This document shows, one piece after another, positions 25,511 through 33,110 of a stretch of 64,000 nucleotides of DNA. The translations under genes and the position numbers were made by a program. Origin of the DNA: an uncultured Bacteroidales bacterium (GTDB taxonomy: Bacteria > Bacteroidota > Bacteroidia > Bacteroidales > P3). The DNA lies in assembly GCA_937886715.1 (NCBI GenBank), contig CAKZZD010000016.1, positions 124,001 through 188,000 on the forward strand. The letters run 5' to 3'. The notes beneath the pieces are model-generated. The model ran no database searches and was not told the DNA's origin. It worked only from the letters and a program-made list of their open reading frames with translations. Within the stretch, counting starts at the first letter, position 1; every line of letters begins with the position of its first letter.

Positions 25511-26527
25511 TCAAATCATTTTGAGGAAGCCGACTTCCTTCTCCGTCAGTTCTCTCCAGCGGCCACGGGGGAGGTCTTTCTTGGTGAGGCCGGCGAAGGT
25601 GGTGCGGTCGAGCTTGTGCACCTCGTAGCCGAGGGCCTCGAAGAGGCGGCGCACGATGCGGTTGCGGCCGCTGTGCAGCTCCACGCCCACGATGCGCTTG
25701 TCAATCGTCTTGCCGACGGCAGCATACTGTATGTCATCCACATGCATGGGGCCGTCCTCAAGCTCGATGCCTTCGAGGAGCTTCTTCATGTCCTCCTTGG
25801 TGACGGGCTTGTTGAGCTCCACCTGGTATATCTTGTAGACCTGTGTGGAGGGATGCGTGAGGCGCTTAGCCAGCTCGCCGTCGTTGGTGAAGAGCAGCAG
25901 GCCTGTGGTGGCGCGGTCGAGGCGACCGACAGGATAGATGCGCTCGGCGCAGCAGCCGTCCATGAGCATCATCACGGTGCGGCGCTCCTGCGGGTCGTCG
26001 GTGGTGGTGATGAAGCCTTTGGGCTTGTTGAGGAGGAAGTAGCGCAGGCGCTCGGAGCGGAGCTTCTCGCCGCCGTACTGCACCTCGTCGCCGGGCATCA
26101 CCTGGTAGCCCATCTCGGTCACCACCTTGCCGTTGACCTTCACGCTGCCGGCGGCGATGAGCTCGTCGGCCTCGCGCCGCGAGCAGATGCCGGCATGGGC
26201 TATGTACTTATTGAGGCGCATGGCCCCTTCGGGGTGCTTAGCGGCTGGCTTCTGCGGAGCGGCAGGCTTGGCACCGCCACGACCACGCTGGCTGTCGGAT
26301 GACATGCGGCCAGCAGGGCGGGATTCTCTGACGGGCCTTCCGCCACCAGCCGTTCTGGAACGGCCGGCATTGCCGGTTTTTCCTGCTTTCACGGTTTCTC
26401 CTGACGGTTTGGCATCACTGTCTTTTCTTGACTCGACGGTTCTTCTCGACCTGGTGCCTCTACTTTGCGAGCCGGCTTTCTTCGTTTCCTGGGTCCCCTT
26501 GGTTGGACGGTTGTCTTTTTTTATCAT
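25511..26527 (-). CDS. rluB: 23S rRNA pseudouridine synthase, RluB family
   Basis: 338 residues. Residues 1-~105 are a low-complexity basic tail (Lys/Arg/Ser/Gly rich) usual for Bacteroidota members. Then an S4 RNA-binding domain (MRLNKYIAHAGICSRREADELIAAGSVKVNG) and the RsuA/RluB catalytic domain with the Asp motif YPVGRLDRATTGLLLFTNDGELAKRLTHPS and GRNRIVRRLFEALGYEV. It probably modifies U2605 (E. coli numbering). The start was placed at MIKKDNRPT (26527); it then overlaps the 3' end of the upstream gene by 68 bp in a different frame. Confidence 0.88.
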   Translation of the reverse strand: MIKKDNRPTKGTQETKKAGSQSRGTRSRRTVESRKDSDAKPSGETVKAGKTGNAGRSRTAGGGRPVRESRPAGRMSSDSQRGRGGAKPAAPQKPAAKHPEGAMRLNKYIAHAGICSRREADELIAAGSVKVNGKVVTEMGYQVMPGDEVQYGGEKLRSERLRYFLLNKPKGFITTTDDPQERRTVMMLMDGCCAERIYPVGRLDRATTGLLLFTNDGELAKRLTHPSTQVYKIYQVELNKPVTKEDMKKLLEGIELEDGPMHVDDIQYAAVGKTIDKRIVGVELHSGRNRIVRRLFEALGYEVHKLDRTTFAGLTKKDLPRGRWRELTEKEVGFLKMI

Positions 26528-27002
26528 TGTCTTCGGATTGTTGTTGTTTCCATTCTTCCAATAGCTTGGCGGCACGATAGTGGCCACCGAAATGCATCAC
26601 ATAAGGGCCGGCCACCTCTTTCTCCTGATAGAGCAGAAATTTCTCGGTCTCTTGCGCCATCATGAGGAAGATGTCGAGATGGCGGTCATAGAGCCACTTC
26701 AGGGCTGCCTTGTCGCGGCGGCAGGCAAGGGCATACATCAGGTTGACGGGGGTGAGCGCTTTGCCGATCCATGCCTTGGCCTTCTCGTCGCCGTCGCAGG
26801 CGTTGCTGAGGATGGCCAGCCAGGCATAGTCGTGGGTGAAAAGCCACACCATGGCGTCGTCGTCGGCACGGATTGCATTGCTGAAAGCCGCCAACTCGGG
26901 ATAGCCGGCGGAAAGCAGCCACTTGAAAAAATCAGTCCTGCCGCTGATGCTCTTCATCAGTGCCAACAGCACCTTGACGTCGTATTGCTCCAGGCCTTGC
27001 AT
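26460..27002 (-). CDS. Hypothetical protein with four ~25-residue helical repeats
   Basis: 180 residues, not recognised. Residues ~24-125 are four consecutive repeats of about 25 residues, each beginning with an aromatic-Trp-Leu/Ile motif (FFKWLL, MVWLFT, KAWIGK, LKWLYD) and the first two containing L-A-x-x-S-N-A-x-x-x-D. This suggests a small alpha-solenoid, a protein-interaction shape. The C-terminal ~30 residues are polar and charged (QQQSEDNDKK). That tail is encoded in the region overlapping the rluB start, so the two genes are translationally linked. Confidence 0.6.
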   Translation of the reverse strand: MQGLEQYDVKVLLALMKSISGRTDFFKWLLSAGYPELAAFSNAIRADDDAMVWLFTHDYAWLAILSNACDGDEKAKAWIGKALTPVNLMYALACRRDKAALKWLYDRHLDIFLMMAQETEKFLLYQEKEVAGPYVMHFGGHYRAAKLLEEWKQQQSEDNDKKRQPSNQGDPGNEESRLAK

Positions 27003-27067
27003 ATTGAATATTAACGAAGAGTACCCGACAATATTGCCTGACTGATACCCATTTGCATAAAATAAAT

Positions 27068-27098
27068 TTTGTCACCTCGCAGAATTGTTGTATCTTTG
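27068..27098 (+). promoter_or_regulatory. Bacteroidota-type promoter of the candidate small RNA
   Basis: TTTG at 27068-27071, a 19-base spacer, then TATCTTTG at 27091-27098 followed by C. This is a full consensus promoter on the plus strand, pointing away from the divergent hypothetical gene at 27002 and into a region with no plus-strand gene. Confidence 0.8.
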
Positions 27099-27102
27099 CA
27101 GT

Positions 27103-27218
27103 CGATTTCAAAGGAAATCGTGAAGCGTTATACGCGTTCTGTGTAAAGGAACCTGAGAAACTCCATAGAGATACTAGAGGGGCCCGCGACGGATGTCGCG
27201 GGCCCCTCTCATTTTTTT
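27103..27218 (+). ncRNA. Candidate free-standing small RNA, about 110 nt
   Basis: It has its own full promoter immediately upstream and a strong intrinsic terminator at 27176-27218. The predicted transcript opens with a perfect hairpin (CGATTTC 27103-27109, loop AAAG, GAAATCG 27114-27120), then a short GCGT-TAT-ACGC stem at 27125-27135, then about 40 largely unpaired A-rich bases before the terminator stem. No open frame of useful length fits inside. It does not look like tRNA, tmRNA, SRP RNA or 6S RNA. It ends 10 bp short of the pheT stop codon on the other strand, so it could also affect pheT mRNA ends. Confidence 0.65.
27176..27218 (+). terminator. Strong intrinsic terminator of the small RNA
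   Basis: Fifteen-pair perfect stem AGAGGGGCCCGCGAC (27176-27190) / GTCGCGGGCCCCTCT (27195-27209) with a GGAT loop, followed on the plus strand by CA and seven T (27212-27218). On the minus strand no T-run follows, so it serves the plus-strand transcript and not pheT. Confidence 0.9.
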
Positions 27219-27227
27219 GTTGGCTCG

Positions 27228-29831
27228 TTATCCGCGGATCTTCGCGCCCAATTGGGTCTCGAGGGTCTTCTGGATTTTGGCCATGGTGGCCTCGATCTGT
27301 TTGTCGTTGAGGGTCTTGTCCTTGTCTTGCAGGATAAAACTGACAGCATACGACTTGAAGCCGTCGAGAATACCCTTGCCTTCGTATACGTCGAAGAGTG
27401 ACACGCGTTTGAGCAGCTTCTTCTCGCACTGCAGGGCTGCCTGCTCGACCTGGGCGAAGGTGACGTCTTTACGCAGGACGAGAGCCAGGTCACGGCGCAC
27501 CTCGGGGAACTTGGCCACCTCCTGGTATAGCACTTCCTTGGTGGGGTACTGCTTGAGGAGCAGCGTCCAGTTGAGGTCGGCATAGAAGACGGGCTGCTTG
27601 ATGTCCATCTTCTTCAGCGTCTCGCGACCGATGCGACCTATGGTGCCCAAAACTTTCTTACTGTCTTTCTGTACAAAATCGAGACCTTCGGCAAAGAACT
27701 TGTACTGCGTCGGCACCATCTCCACGCGGCCCATGTTGACACGCATGCGGCGCAGGATGTTCATCACATAGGCCTTGAGGTAGAAGAAGTCGGTCTCGGC
27801 AGGCTTCATCTTCCAGCTCTCGGGCGTCATGTTGCCGGTCATGAAGATGCTGACGTGCTCGGTTTCCGTGAAGCGTTTGGTGACGGGTAGCTCATGGTTG
27901 GCGGCCTCGTCGCTCTTCACATAGCTGCGGCCATATTCATACAGCTTCTGGTCGTGAATCTTATAGTTGATATTGCGGGCGATGCATTCAAGGCCGCTGT
28001 AGAGCAGGGTCTGGCGCATCACGTTGAGCTCCTTCGAGAGGGGGTTGACAATCTGCACGCAGCGGTCGGCGGGGAAGTCGGGGTTGTCTTCGTAATATTC
28101 ACTTTTGGTGAGCGAATTGTTCATGATCTCGCTGAATCCGTTGTCGGTCAGATAGTCGCTGACGACGTTTTTCAACTTGCGCGGGTCGGGTTTCTTGCCA
28201 TAGGAGAGACAGCTGTTCAGCGTCTCGCCGATATGGATATTGTTGTAGCCGTAGATGCGCAATATTTCCTCCACGATGTCGCACTCGCGGGTGACGTCGG
28301 CCTTGCAGGTGGGCACCTTCAGCGTCATGCCATCGGCGGTCTCGTTGACAATCTCGATGTCGAGCGAGGTGAGGGCGGTGCGGACGGCATCCAGCGGGAT
28401 ATCCTGACCCACGAGGTCGAACATGCGGCGGAAGTTCACCTCCACGACGGGCTTTTCGATGGGCTTCGGGTAGAGGTCTACCATCTGGCCACAGATCTCG
28501 CCGCCGGCAAGTTCCTGGATGAGTTTCACGGCGCGGCGCAGGGCCCACTCGGTGATGTTGGGGTCGCAGGTGCGCTCGTAGCGGTAGCTGGCGTCGGTCT
28601 TCAGCGTGTGGCGCTGGCTGGTCTTGCGGATGCTCACGGGGTTGAAGAAGGCGCTCTCGAGGAAGACGTTCTTGGTCTCCATGCTCACGCCGCTCTTCTG
28701 TCCACCGAAGACACCGGCGATGCACATAGGCTCCGCCAATGTGTTAATTTGTGAATTTGTTAATTCGTTAGTCTGACTCCCACATTCACACATTCCCGAA
28801 TTCCCACATTCACAGCATATCATCAGGTCGCGTGCATCGAGCGTGCGCTCCACGCCGTCGAGGGTGACGAACTTGGTGCCCTGCGGCAGGCGCTTCACGA
28901 TGACGTGGCCACCGCCAATCTTGTCGGCATCGAAGGCATGCAGCGGCTGTCCAACCTCCATCATGACAAAGTTGGTGACATCCACCACATTGTTGATGGG
29001 GCGCAGGCCGACGGTACGCAGGCGGTTCTGAAGCCATTCGGGGCTCTCCCCCACCTTCACGTCTCGCAGCGTGATGCCGGTATAGCGCGGGCAGAGGTCG
29101 GGCTCCTCCACGGTGACCCTAATTGCGTTATCGTGTGATTGCGTTATTGTGTTAGTGGCTGACGCGTCAGCACTAACGCATTTACACGTTGACGCATTAA
29201 CGCATTCAGCCACCTCCGGCCATTTGATCTTCAGCTGTTTTCCCTCGCGGGTATTGCGCACGGCCACCACGTCGCGGGCCACGCCGATGTGCGATATGGC
29301 GTCCATGCGGTTGGCCGTGATGGCCACCTCCAGCAGGCAGTCGTCCTTCACGTGGAAGTATTCCTTGGCGGGCATTCCCACGGGGGCGTCGTCGGGCAGC
29401 ACCATGATGCCGTCGTGGTCGGTGCCGAGCTGCAGCTCGTCGGCAGCGCAGAGCATGCCTTCGCTGACGGCGCCGCGCAGTTTGCCTTTCTTGATCTCGT
29501 AGTATTCGGTGTCCGAAGTGTATATCTTGGTGCCGATCTGGGCGCACACCACCTTCTGTCCGGCAGCCACGTTGGGGGCGCCGCAGACGATGTTCAGCGG
29601 ACGTTCGCCGCCCACATCGACGGTGGTGAGGTGCAGGTGGTCGCTGTCGGGGTGCGGCTCGCAGGTCAGCACCTGCGCTATCACCACATGCTCCAGACCC
29701 CCCTTGATGGTTTCCACCTTCTCCATGCTGTCCACCTCCAAGCCGGAGAAAGTCAGCAGGTCGTCGAGCTGTTGAGGAGTCATATCCTCAATATCCACAT
29801 ACTCTTTAAGCCAATCAAAAGAAATATTCAT
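27228..29831 (-). CDS. pheT: Phenylalanyl-tRNA synthetase beta chain
   Basis: 867 residues, longer than the roughly 800-820 usual in Bacteroidales. Domain order is normal: N-terminal tRNA-binding EMAP/OB domain (HVVIAQVLTCEPHPDSDHLHLTTVDVG), B3/B4 editing domain, B5, core and C-terminal FDX-ACB domain (KFPEVRRDLALVLRKDVTFAQVEQAAL). Two extra low-complexity segments interrupt it in frame: one before CPRYTGITL (nt 29119-29210) and one inside the LMIC-EPMCIAG junction (nt 28738-28816). Neither creates a stop codon. The extra length equals the two inserts, so the enzyme is probably functional. pheS is not adjacent. Confidence 0.95.
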   Translation of the reverse strand: MNISFDWLKEYVDIEDMTPQQLDDLLTFSGLEVDSMEKVETIKGGLEHVVIAQVLTCEPHPDSDHLHLTTVDVGGERPLNIVCGAPNVAAGQKVVCAQIGTKIYTSDTEYYEIKKGKLRGAVSEGMLCAADELQLGTDHDGIMVLPDDAPVGMPAKEYFHVKDDCLLEVAITANRMDAISHIGVARDVVAVRNTREGKQLKIKWPEVAECVNASTCKCVSADASATNTITQSHDNAIRVTVEEPDLCPRYTGITLRDVKVGESPEWLQNRLRTVGLRPINNVVDVTNFVMMEVGQPLHAFDADKIGGGHVIVKRLPQGTKFVTLDGVERTLDARDLMICCECGNSGMCECGSQTNELTNSQINTLAEPMCIAGVFGGQKSGVSMETKNVFLESAFFNPVSIRKTSQRHTLKTDASYRYERTCDPNITEWALRRAVKLIQELAGGEICGQMVDLYPKPIEKPVVEVNFRRMFDLVGQDIPLDAVRTALTSLDIEIVNETADGMTLKVPTCKADVTRECDIVEEILRIYGYNNIHIGETLNSCLSYGKKPDPRKLKNVVSDYLTDNGFSEIMNNSLTKSEYYEDNPDFPADRCVQIVNPLSKELNVMRQTLLYSGLECIARNINYKIHDQKLYEYGRSYVKSDEAANHELPVTKRFTETEHVSIFMTGNMTPESWKMKPAETDFFYLKAYVMNILRRMRVNMGRVEMVPTQYKFFAEGLDFVQKDSKKVLGTIGRIGRETLKKMDIKQPVFYADLNWTLLLKQYPTKEVLYQEVAKFPEVRRDLALVLRKDVTFAQVEQAALQCEKKLLKRVSLFDVYEGKGILDGFKSYAVSFILQDKDKTLNDKQIEATMAKIQKTLETQLGAKIRG
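28738..28816. repeat. Low-complexity insertion 1 within pheT
   Basis: About 79 bp of two repeat types: TTAATTTG/TTAATTCG units at 28744-28770 and (CACATTC, CCGAATTCC) units at 28779-28814. It encodes residues with the pattern CECGNSGMCECGSQTNELTN between the conserved LMIC and EPMCIAG blocks of PheT. The first half resembles the leuS-nusB spacer at 2204-2246. Confidence 0.7.
29119..29210. repeat. Low-complexity, partly palindromic insertion 2 within pheT
   Basis: About 90 bp of GCGTTA(T/A)TG and AACGCATT(A/T)AC units. The centre (29151-29176) is a near-perfect palindrome, TTAGTGGCTGACG / CGTCAGCACTAA. It encodes an Ala/Asn/Thr/Ser-rich stretch just before the conserved VTVEEPDLCPRY of PheT and preserves the reading frame. 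Confidence 0.7.
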
Positions 29832-29880
29832 ATATGTATCAGTTTATTATCAATAGAAGAGGGCTTTTTTATCAAAATTG

Positions 29881-29888
29881 CAAAGATA
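29881..29888 (-). promoter_or_regulatory. Candidate -7 element upstream of pheT
   Basis: On the minus strand TATCTTTG, 50 bp upstream of the pheT start. No TTTG -33 element is present at the right distance, so the promoter assignment is partial. Confidence 0.4.
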
Positions 29889-30021
29889 CAAACAATTTTT
29901 AATTGCAGTTGAATTTTTATAAGAATTTTATACGATGGTTTCCCTCCTCCCCCTCTATCCCCTCCCCCACGCTGCACCTCCCCACAGGCCTTCCCGCGGC
30001 GCGTCAGCGTCTGATGGACGT

Positions 30022-30098
30022 CCAACGGACGACCATTGTACGACTGATGGCCGAAAAAAAATCGGTCATCAGTCGTACATCAGTCGTACATCGGTTGG
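30022..30098. repeat. Family A palindromic repeat (diverged copy)
   Basis: Inner arms TGTACGACTGATGGCCGA (30037-30054) and its inverted copy at 30062-30079 match at 17 of 18 positions around a poly-A centre. The outer ends CCAAC/GTTGG at 30022 and 30094 extend the symmetry imperfectly. The TGTACGACTG unit is the same as in the copies at 23237 and 54151, with ATG in place of TTG. It lies between pheT and the sigma-factor gene. Confidence 0.75.
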
Positions 30099-30109
30099 AG
30101 GGGGAGACT

Positions 30110-30546
30110 AAGGCGAACGGCTTGATTGTGCTAGCGTTGCAGCTACGGGGCCATCACGGGGTTCACGGGACCTCATTTGCCCTCTTTCTTTTCCTCTTTC
30201 TTTGTTTCAGCCAGCTCTATCCTCCTTGCGGAAATGTTGAGCATCCAGGGCACCTTGCTCAATCCCGCAGGCAGCGACTCCCTTTGGGCGACGACGTTGA
30301 TGTCGATGGTGGCCTACACGATGTAGGAGGATTTTGGGGTGGCGACAGAGTTCTTTTTCTTGGAGACGGAGCCGTACATCACCGAACGGTTGCGGCTGTA
30401 GCAGCAGTTACCCTGTCCTCGATAGGACTAAGAACCCGCGTCGAATTGGGTATTACTCCCCTTCCGCGTTTCCAAAGGCCATCTGCATTCCATTTAAAAC
30501 CAACTCACTACAAAAAAAAACCTCATTTCGCGTGTTACTTTTTCGT
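30110..30546. other. Gene-poor stretch, possible remnant of a minus-strand gene
   Basis: Over 430 bases between the palindrome and the sigma-factor promoter with no intact gene. On the minus strand a 47-codon open piece (30173-30313) reads ATIDINVVAQRESLPAGLSK and ends EEKKEGK; it is preceded, after a TAG, by further codon-like sequence (YGSVSKKKNSVATPKSSYIV). This looks like the end of a decayed gene, but I do not recognise the family and the evidence is weak. Confidence 0.3.
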
Positions 30547-30554
30547 TATTTTTG
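30547..30554 (+). promoter_or_regulatory. Candidate -7 element of the sigma-factor operon
   Basis: TATTTTTG, followed by C, matches TAnnTTTG. The upstream element is only TTTCG at 30526-30530 with a short spacer. It would give a leader of about 100 nt before the ATG at 30654. Confidence 0.4.
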
Positions 30555-30653
30555 CAACTAATTATTATAGAGGGCAACAACAAAGGCACCCCACTGGGAT
30601 CCAACCGTAAAACAGAAAGGACTAATGATGGACTAAAGACTGACACAACCTGA

Positions 30654-31160
30654 ATGAAAGTAGACGCGCGCCAACATACTGAATTCCTGAAGATGCTCCG
30701 CCACTGCGAGGGCACCCTGATGAAGGTATGCCTCTACTTCACCGACCGCCGCCGCGACGACTTCCGCGACCTCTACCAGGAAATCGCCTGCACCCTCTGG
30801 GAGGCTTGGCCCACCTTCCGCGGCGAAAGCGACCTCAACACATGGGTCACCCGCATCGCCCTCAATGTCGCCGGACAGGAAATCCGCAAGCGGAAACGGC
30901 TGCCCCAGTTCGTGGAACTCGACGAGTCCTTCTACGACACCCTCGCCGACGAAGCCACCGACCTACGCTACCACCGCCTCTACGACCTCATCGACCGCCT
31001 CGATGACGACGACGAACGGAAACTGCTCTTCCTCTACCTCGACCGCAAACGCCTCCGAGAAATCGCCGAGATAACAGGCACCACCGAAACCGCCGTGAAA
31101 CAGAAACTCTACCGCATAAAACAAAAGTTAAACGACCTCAAAACAGCAGAAGATGAATAA
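30654..31160 (+). CDS. ECF-type RNA polymerase sigma factor
   Basis: 168 residues. Region 2 is at ~30-75 (DFRDLYQEIACTLWEAWPTFRGESDLNTWVTRIALNVAGQEIRKRKR) and region 4 at ~110-160 (EIAEITGTTETAVKQKLYRIKQKL helix-turn-helix). There is no region 1 or 3, so it is an ECF sigma. It is followed with an 8-bp overlap by a membrane protein that is a candidate anti-sigma factor. Its targets cannot be read directly; the string of small secreted proteins downstream on the same strand is a reasonable guess. Confidence 0.92.
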   Translation: MKVDARQHTEFLKMLRHCEGTLMKVCLYFTDRRRDDFRDLYQEIACTLWEAWPTFRGESDLNTWVTRIALNVAGQEIRKRKRLPQFVELDESFYDTLADEATDLRYHRLYDLIDRLDDDDERKLLFLYLDRKRLREIAEITGTTETAVKQKLYRIKQKLNDLKTAEDE

Positions 31161-31887
31161 TAATACAGACATCCCCACCAACACATTCACGCCTGCCCGA
31201 CCGCAGGGAGCGGCCTTGAGCACCGCTGAAATAAATCAAATTAGCGAAAAATCAAACTTTGACGCATTCGAGGAAGACGATCTCTTCTCCGACCTTCAAT
31301 CCCTCTGGGACGAGCAGAGCCGCCGCGTTGAGAAGGTCCTTGCCGAGCACCCCGCCTCGCAGCCCCGCGCCCTCAACTTCCGCCGTTACAAGCCCTGGCG
31401 GCGCCGTGTCATGGCCGAATGTCTTGCCCTAGCCATCCTTAATATCGCCACCGGCCTCTACACCCTCGCCTCTTTCCTCCCCGACCCCTACATCCTCATA
31501 CGCGTCACCGGCTATGTCCTCGCCTCCACCAACGCCCTCATGGCGTTCCACAGCCTCTACATCCTACTTTCCTTCCGTCGCCACCATCCCGCCCATGTCG
31601 CCACCTCCCGCATGTCGCGCTTCATCCGCCGCATGCACATGGAACCCCATTATGCGCCGCGTCCCGACAGACACAAGTCGCGTGTCATTCACGTCGACTT
31701 CCGTAATGCCGTCGACACGGCTTTCTCTTCCGCCCGACAGGTCGCCGCCGTCAGCGCCGCCGCCATGGTCGTCTTTTTCTTTGTTGCCTGCACCCCCGTG
31801 GGCGACGGACACGCCATGTCGAAGCCCGACCGTGCCGACCGCGCCGCCGCTATCGTGAATGTTGACGAAATGGTTGCTCAATTATGA
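31153..31887 (+). CDS. Membrane protein, possible anti-sigma factor
   Basis: 244 residues. The N-terminal ~85 are soluble with an acidic patch (DAFEEDDLFSDLQSLWDEQ). Two hydrophobic segments lie at ~90-140 (AECLALAILNIATGLYTLASFL, ILIRVTGYVLASTNALMAFHSLYILLSF) and one more near 198-212 (VAAVSAAAMVVFFFVAC). Position directly after an ECF sigma gene and a cytoplasmic N-terminus plus membrane anchor fit an anti-sigma factor, but no zinc-anti-sigma (HxxxCxxC) or FecR motif is present. The segment LSTAEIN (residues 22-28) is encoded by a 20-bp repeat also found at 36983. Confidence 0.6.
   Translation: MNNNTDIPTNTFTPARPQGAALSTAEINQISEKSNFDAFEEDDLFSDLQSLWDEQSRRVEKVLAEHPASQPRALNFRRYKPWRRRVMAECLALAILNIATGLYTLASFLPDPYILIRVTGYVLASTNALMAFHSLYILLSFRRHHPAHVATSRMSRFIRRMHMEPHYAPRPDRHKSRVIHVDFRNAVDTAFSSARQVAAVSAAAMVVFFFVACTPVGDGHAMSKPDRADRAAAIVNVDEMVAQL
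31217..31236 (+). repeat. Dispersed 20-bp repeat, copy 1
   Basis: TGAGCACCGCTGAAATAAAT, identical to 36983-37002 and similar for about 12 further bases. Here it lies in frame within the candidate anti-sigma gene, encoding STAEIN after a Leu codon that overlaps its first bases. Confidence 0.7.
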
Positions 31888-32354
31888 AACGCTCTTGGCT
31901 TATCACTATTTTTTTCTGCCTGCTCCTTCTGGGGGGAGGGGGGGCTGTCCTGCTCCTGCCCCAGGTCGTCCCCTTCTCCCAGTGCAGCGACGTGTACAAG
32001 CGTTATGCAAAGATGGATGGTGTTGATGCCACGTTCATTAAGGACTACAAGGTCAATGATACCATCTTTGTTAACGTAACACTGATAGAAGCGACGGCGG
32101 ATTCTGCATGGAATGTGATTCTAAACGATTTCAACATGCCTGTTATCCCCGAAGAATACAGGGAACTGGTCGAGAAAAACAGTTCAATAGAATTTAATCT
32201 AGTATCAAAAGAAGACCCTCAAAAAATTGATGAAGACATTGACAAGAACGATATTCTGGTCTTGTCTCGGCAAAAACATTCAGTTTGCATTTTCCACATC
32301 AATAACAAGATACAGAGAAACGCTATTATTAGAAACAAATTAGATGAAATATAG
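31884..32354 (+). CDS. Hypothetical membrane-anchored protein
   Basis: 156 residues, not recognised. An N-terminal hydrophobic stretch (WLITIFFCLLLLGGGGAVLLLP, residues 4-25) is a signal anchor; the remainder is a polar, probably periplasmic domain (VYKRYAKMDGVDATFIKDYKVNDTIFVNVTLIEA). Its ATG overlaps the stop of the previous gene by 4 bp, so it is the third gene of the sigma-factor operon. Base composition changes from GC-rich to AT-rich within this gene, after roughly base 31990. Confidence 0.65.
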   Translation: MKRSWLITIFFCLLLLGGGGAVLLLPQVVPFSQCSDVYKRYAKMDGVDATFIKDYKVNDTIFVNVTLIEATADSAWNVILNDFNMPVIPEEYRELVEKNSSIEFNLVSKEDPQKIDEDIDKNDILVLSRQKHSVCIFHINNKIQRNAIIRNKLDEI

Positions 32355-32382
32355 TTTATTAACTCTAAAAAAAAACAATCAA

Positions 32383-32796
32383 ATGAAAACAAAAATCATT
32401 TCAGTTGCGCTTTTGGCAGTGCTTAGTTCAATGGCCGTTGGCTGTCAGAAAGAAACTCTCGTCGAACCACAAGGCTCTGTTGCAGAAGTCGGTACTGTGC
32501 GTACCGTTCTTTACACCATTGACGGCGAGGAACACCGCGCCACTTTGTATGGTGATGAGGAATGGAAGACATTTATTGACAATGTAATTGAGCTGTCCGG
32601 ACAAGGACACGAAATAAACATTGTCGATGAGAATGCGGCAGCAAACGGCATCGCCACAAAAGAAACGCAGACTTATACAACCACCGACAAGGATGCGGCA
32701 GCAAAATGGACTGCTGAAAAAGTGGACAATGGCTACCATGTGACTGTCGTACACAATACGACAAGTGGAGAATATACCTGCATTGCTACCAAATAA
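32383..32796 (+). CDS. Small lipoprotein, Bacteroidales family of unknown function
   Basis: 137 residues from the ATG at 32383; a start at 32344 is open but poor. The signal peptide ends in lipobox AVGC at ~21. The mature part has a VLYTIDGEEHRATLYGDEEW segment and a C-terminal KDAAAKWTAEKVDNGYHVTVVHNTTSGEYTCIA segment. From memory this layout recurs in small uncharacterised Bacteroidales lipoproteins. A 14-base direct repeat (ATGCGGCAGCAAA plus flanks) occurs at ~32633 and ~32693. Confidence 0.65.
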   Translation: MKTKIISVALLAVLSSMAVGCQKETLVEPQGSVAEVGTVRTVLYTIDGEEHRATLYGDEEWKTFIDNVIELSGQGHEINIVDENAAANGIATKETQTYTTTDKDAAAKWTAEKVDNGYHVTVVHNTTSGEYTCIATK

Positions 32797-33110
32797 ACGC
32801 AAACACACAATTGTGATGTTTGCACAAAATTTTCAAACAGAATGTACTTCATTTGACGAAGCCCCGCACAAAAGGTGCGCCGTTGTGTCGGGGCAAAAAA
32901 GAGAGGGTGCCGAAGCAGGGAGAGCGTGATTGTATTTTGAAACTCGCAACTCACTCTTCCCTGCCGTTCACACCCAAGGCATAGAGCAGTTGCTCTACAC
33001 GGTTTTAATAACGTGTATCAACTAACTTTGTTGTGTGATAAATTATCAAGTCTGGATTTATTATATGGCATCACATCAGACTATATTCAAGAATTAAAAA
33101 GAAAAGAACA
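32797..33110. other. Intergenic region with a GC-rich hairpin
   Basis: 314 bases without a gene. A strong stem, GCCCCGCACAA (32861-32871) with TTGTGTCGGGGC (32883-32894), has no T-run on either side (AAAAAA follows on the plus strand), so it is not a typical terminator. The rest is AT-rich, with an imperfect ACACG/CGTGT stem near 32996-33017. No consensus -33/-7 promoter is visible. Confidence 0.45.

Noticed and set aside
27103..27218. tRNA, SRP RNA, tmRNA or 6S RNA for the small RNA candidate
   Set aside because: No cloverleaf or CCA end, no SRP-type GGAAGG/AGCA loop, too short for tmRNA, and no long rod with a central bubble as in 6S RNA.
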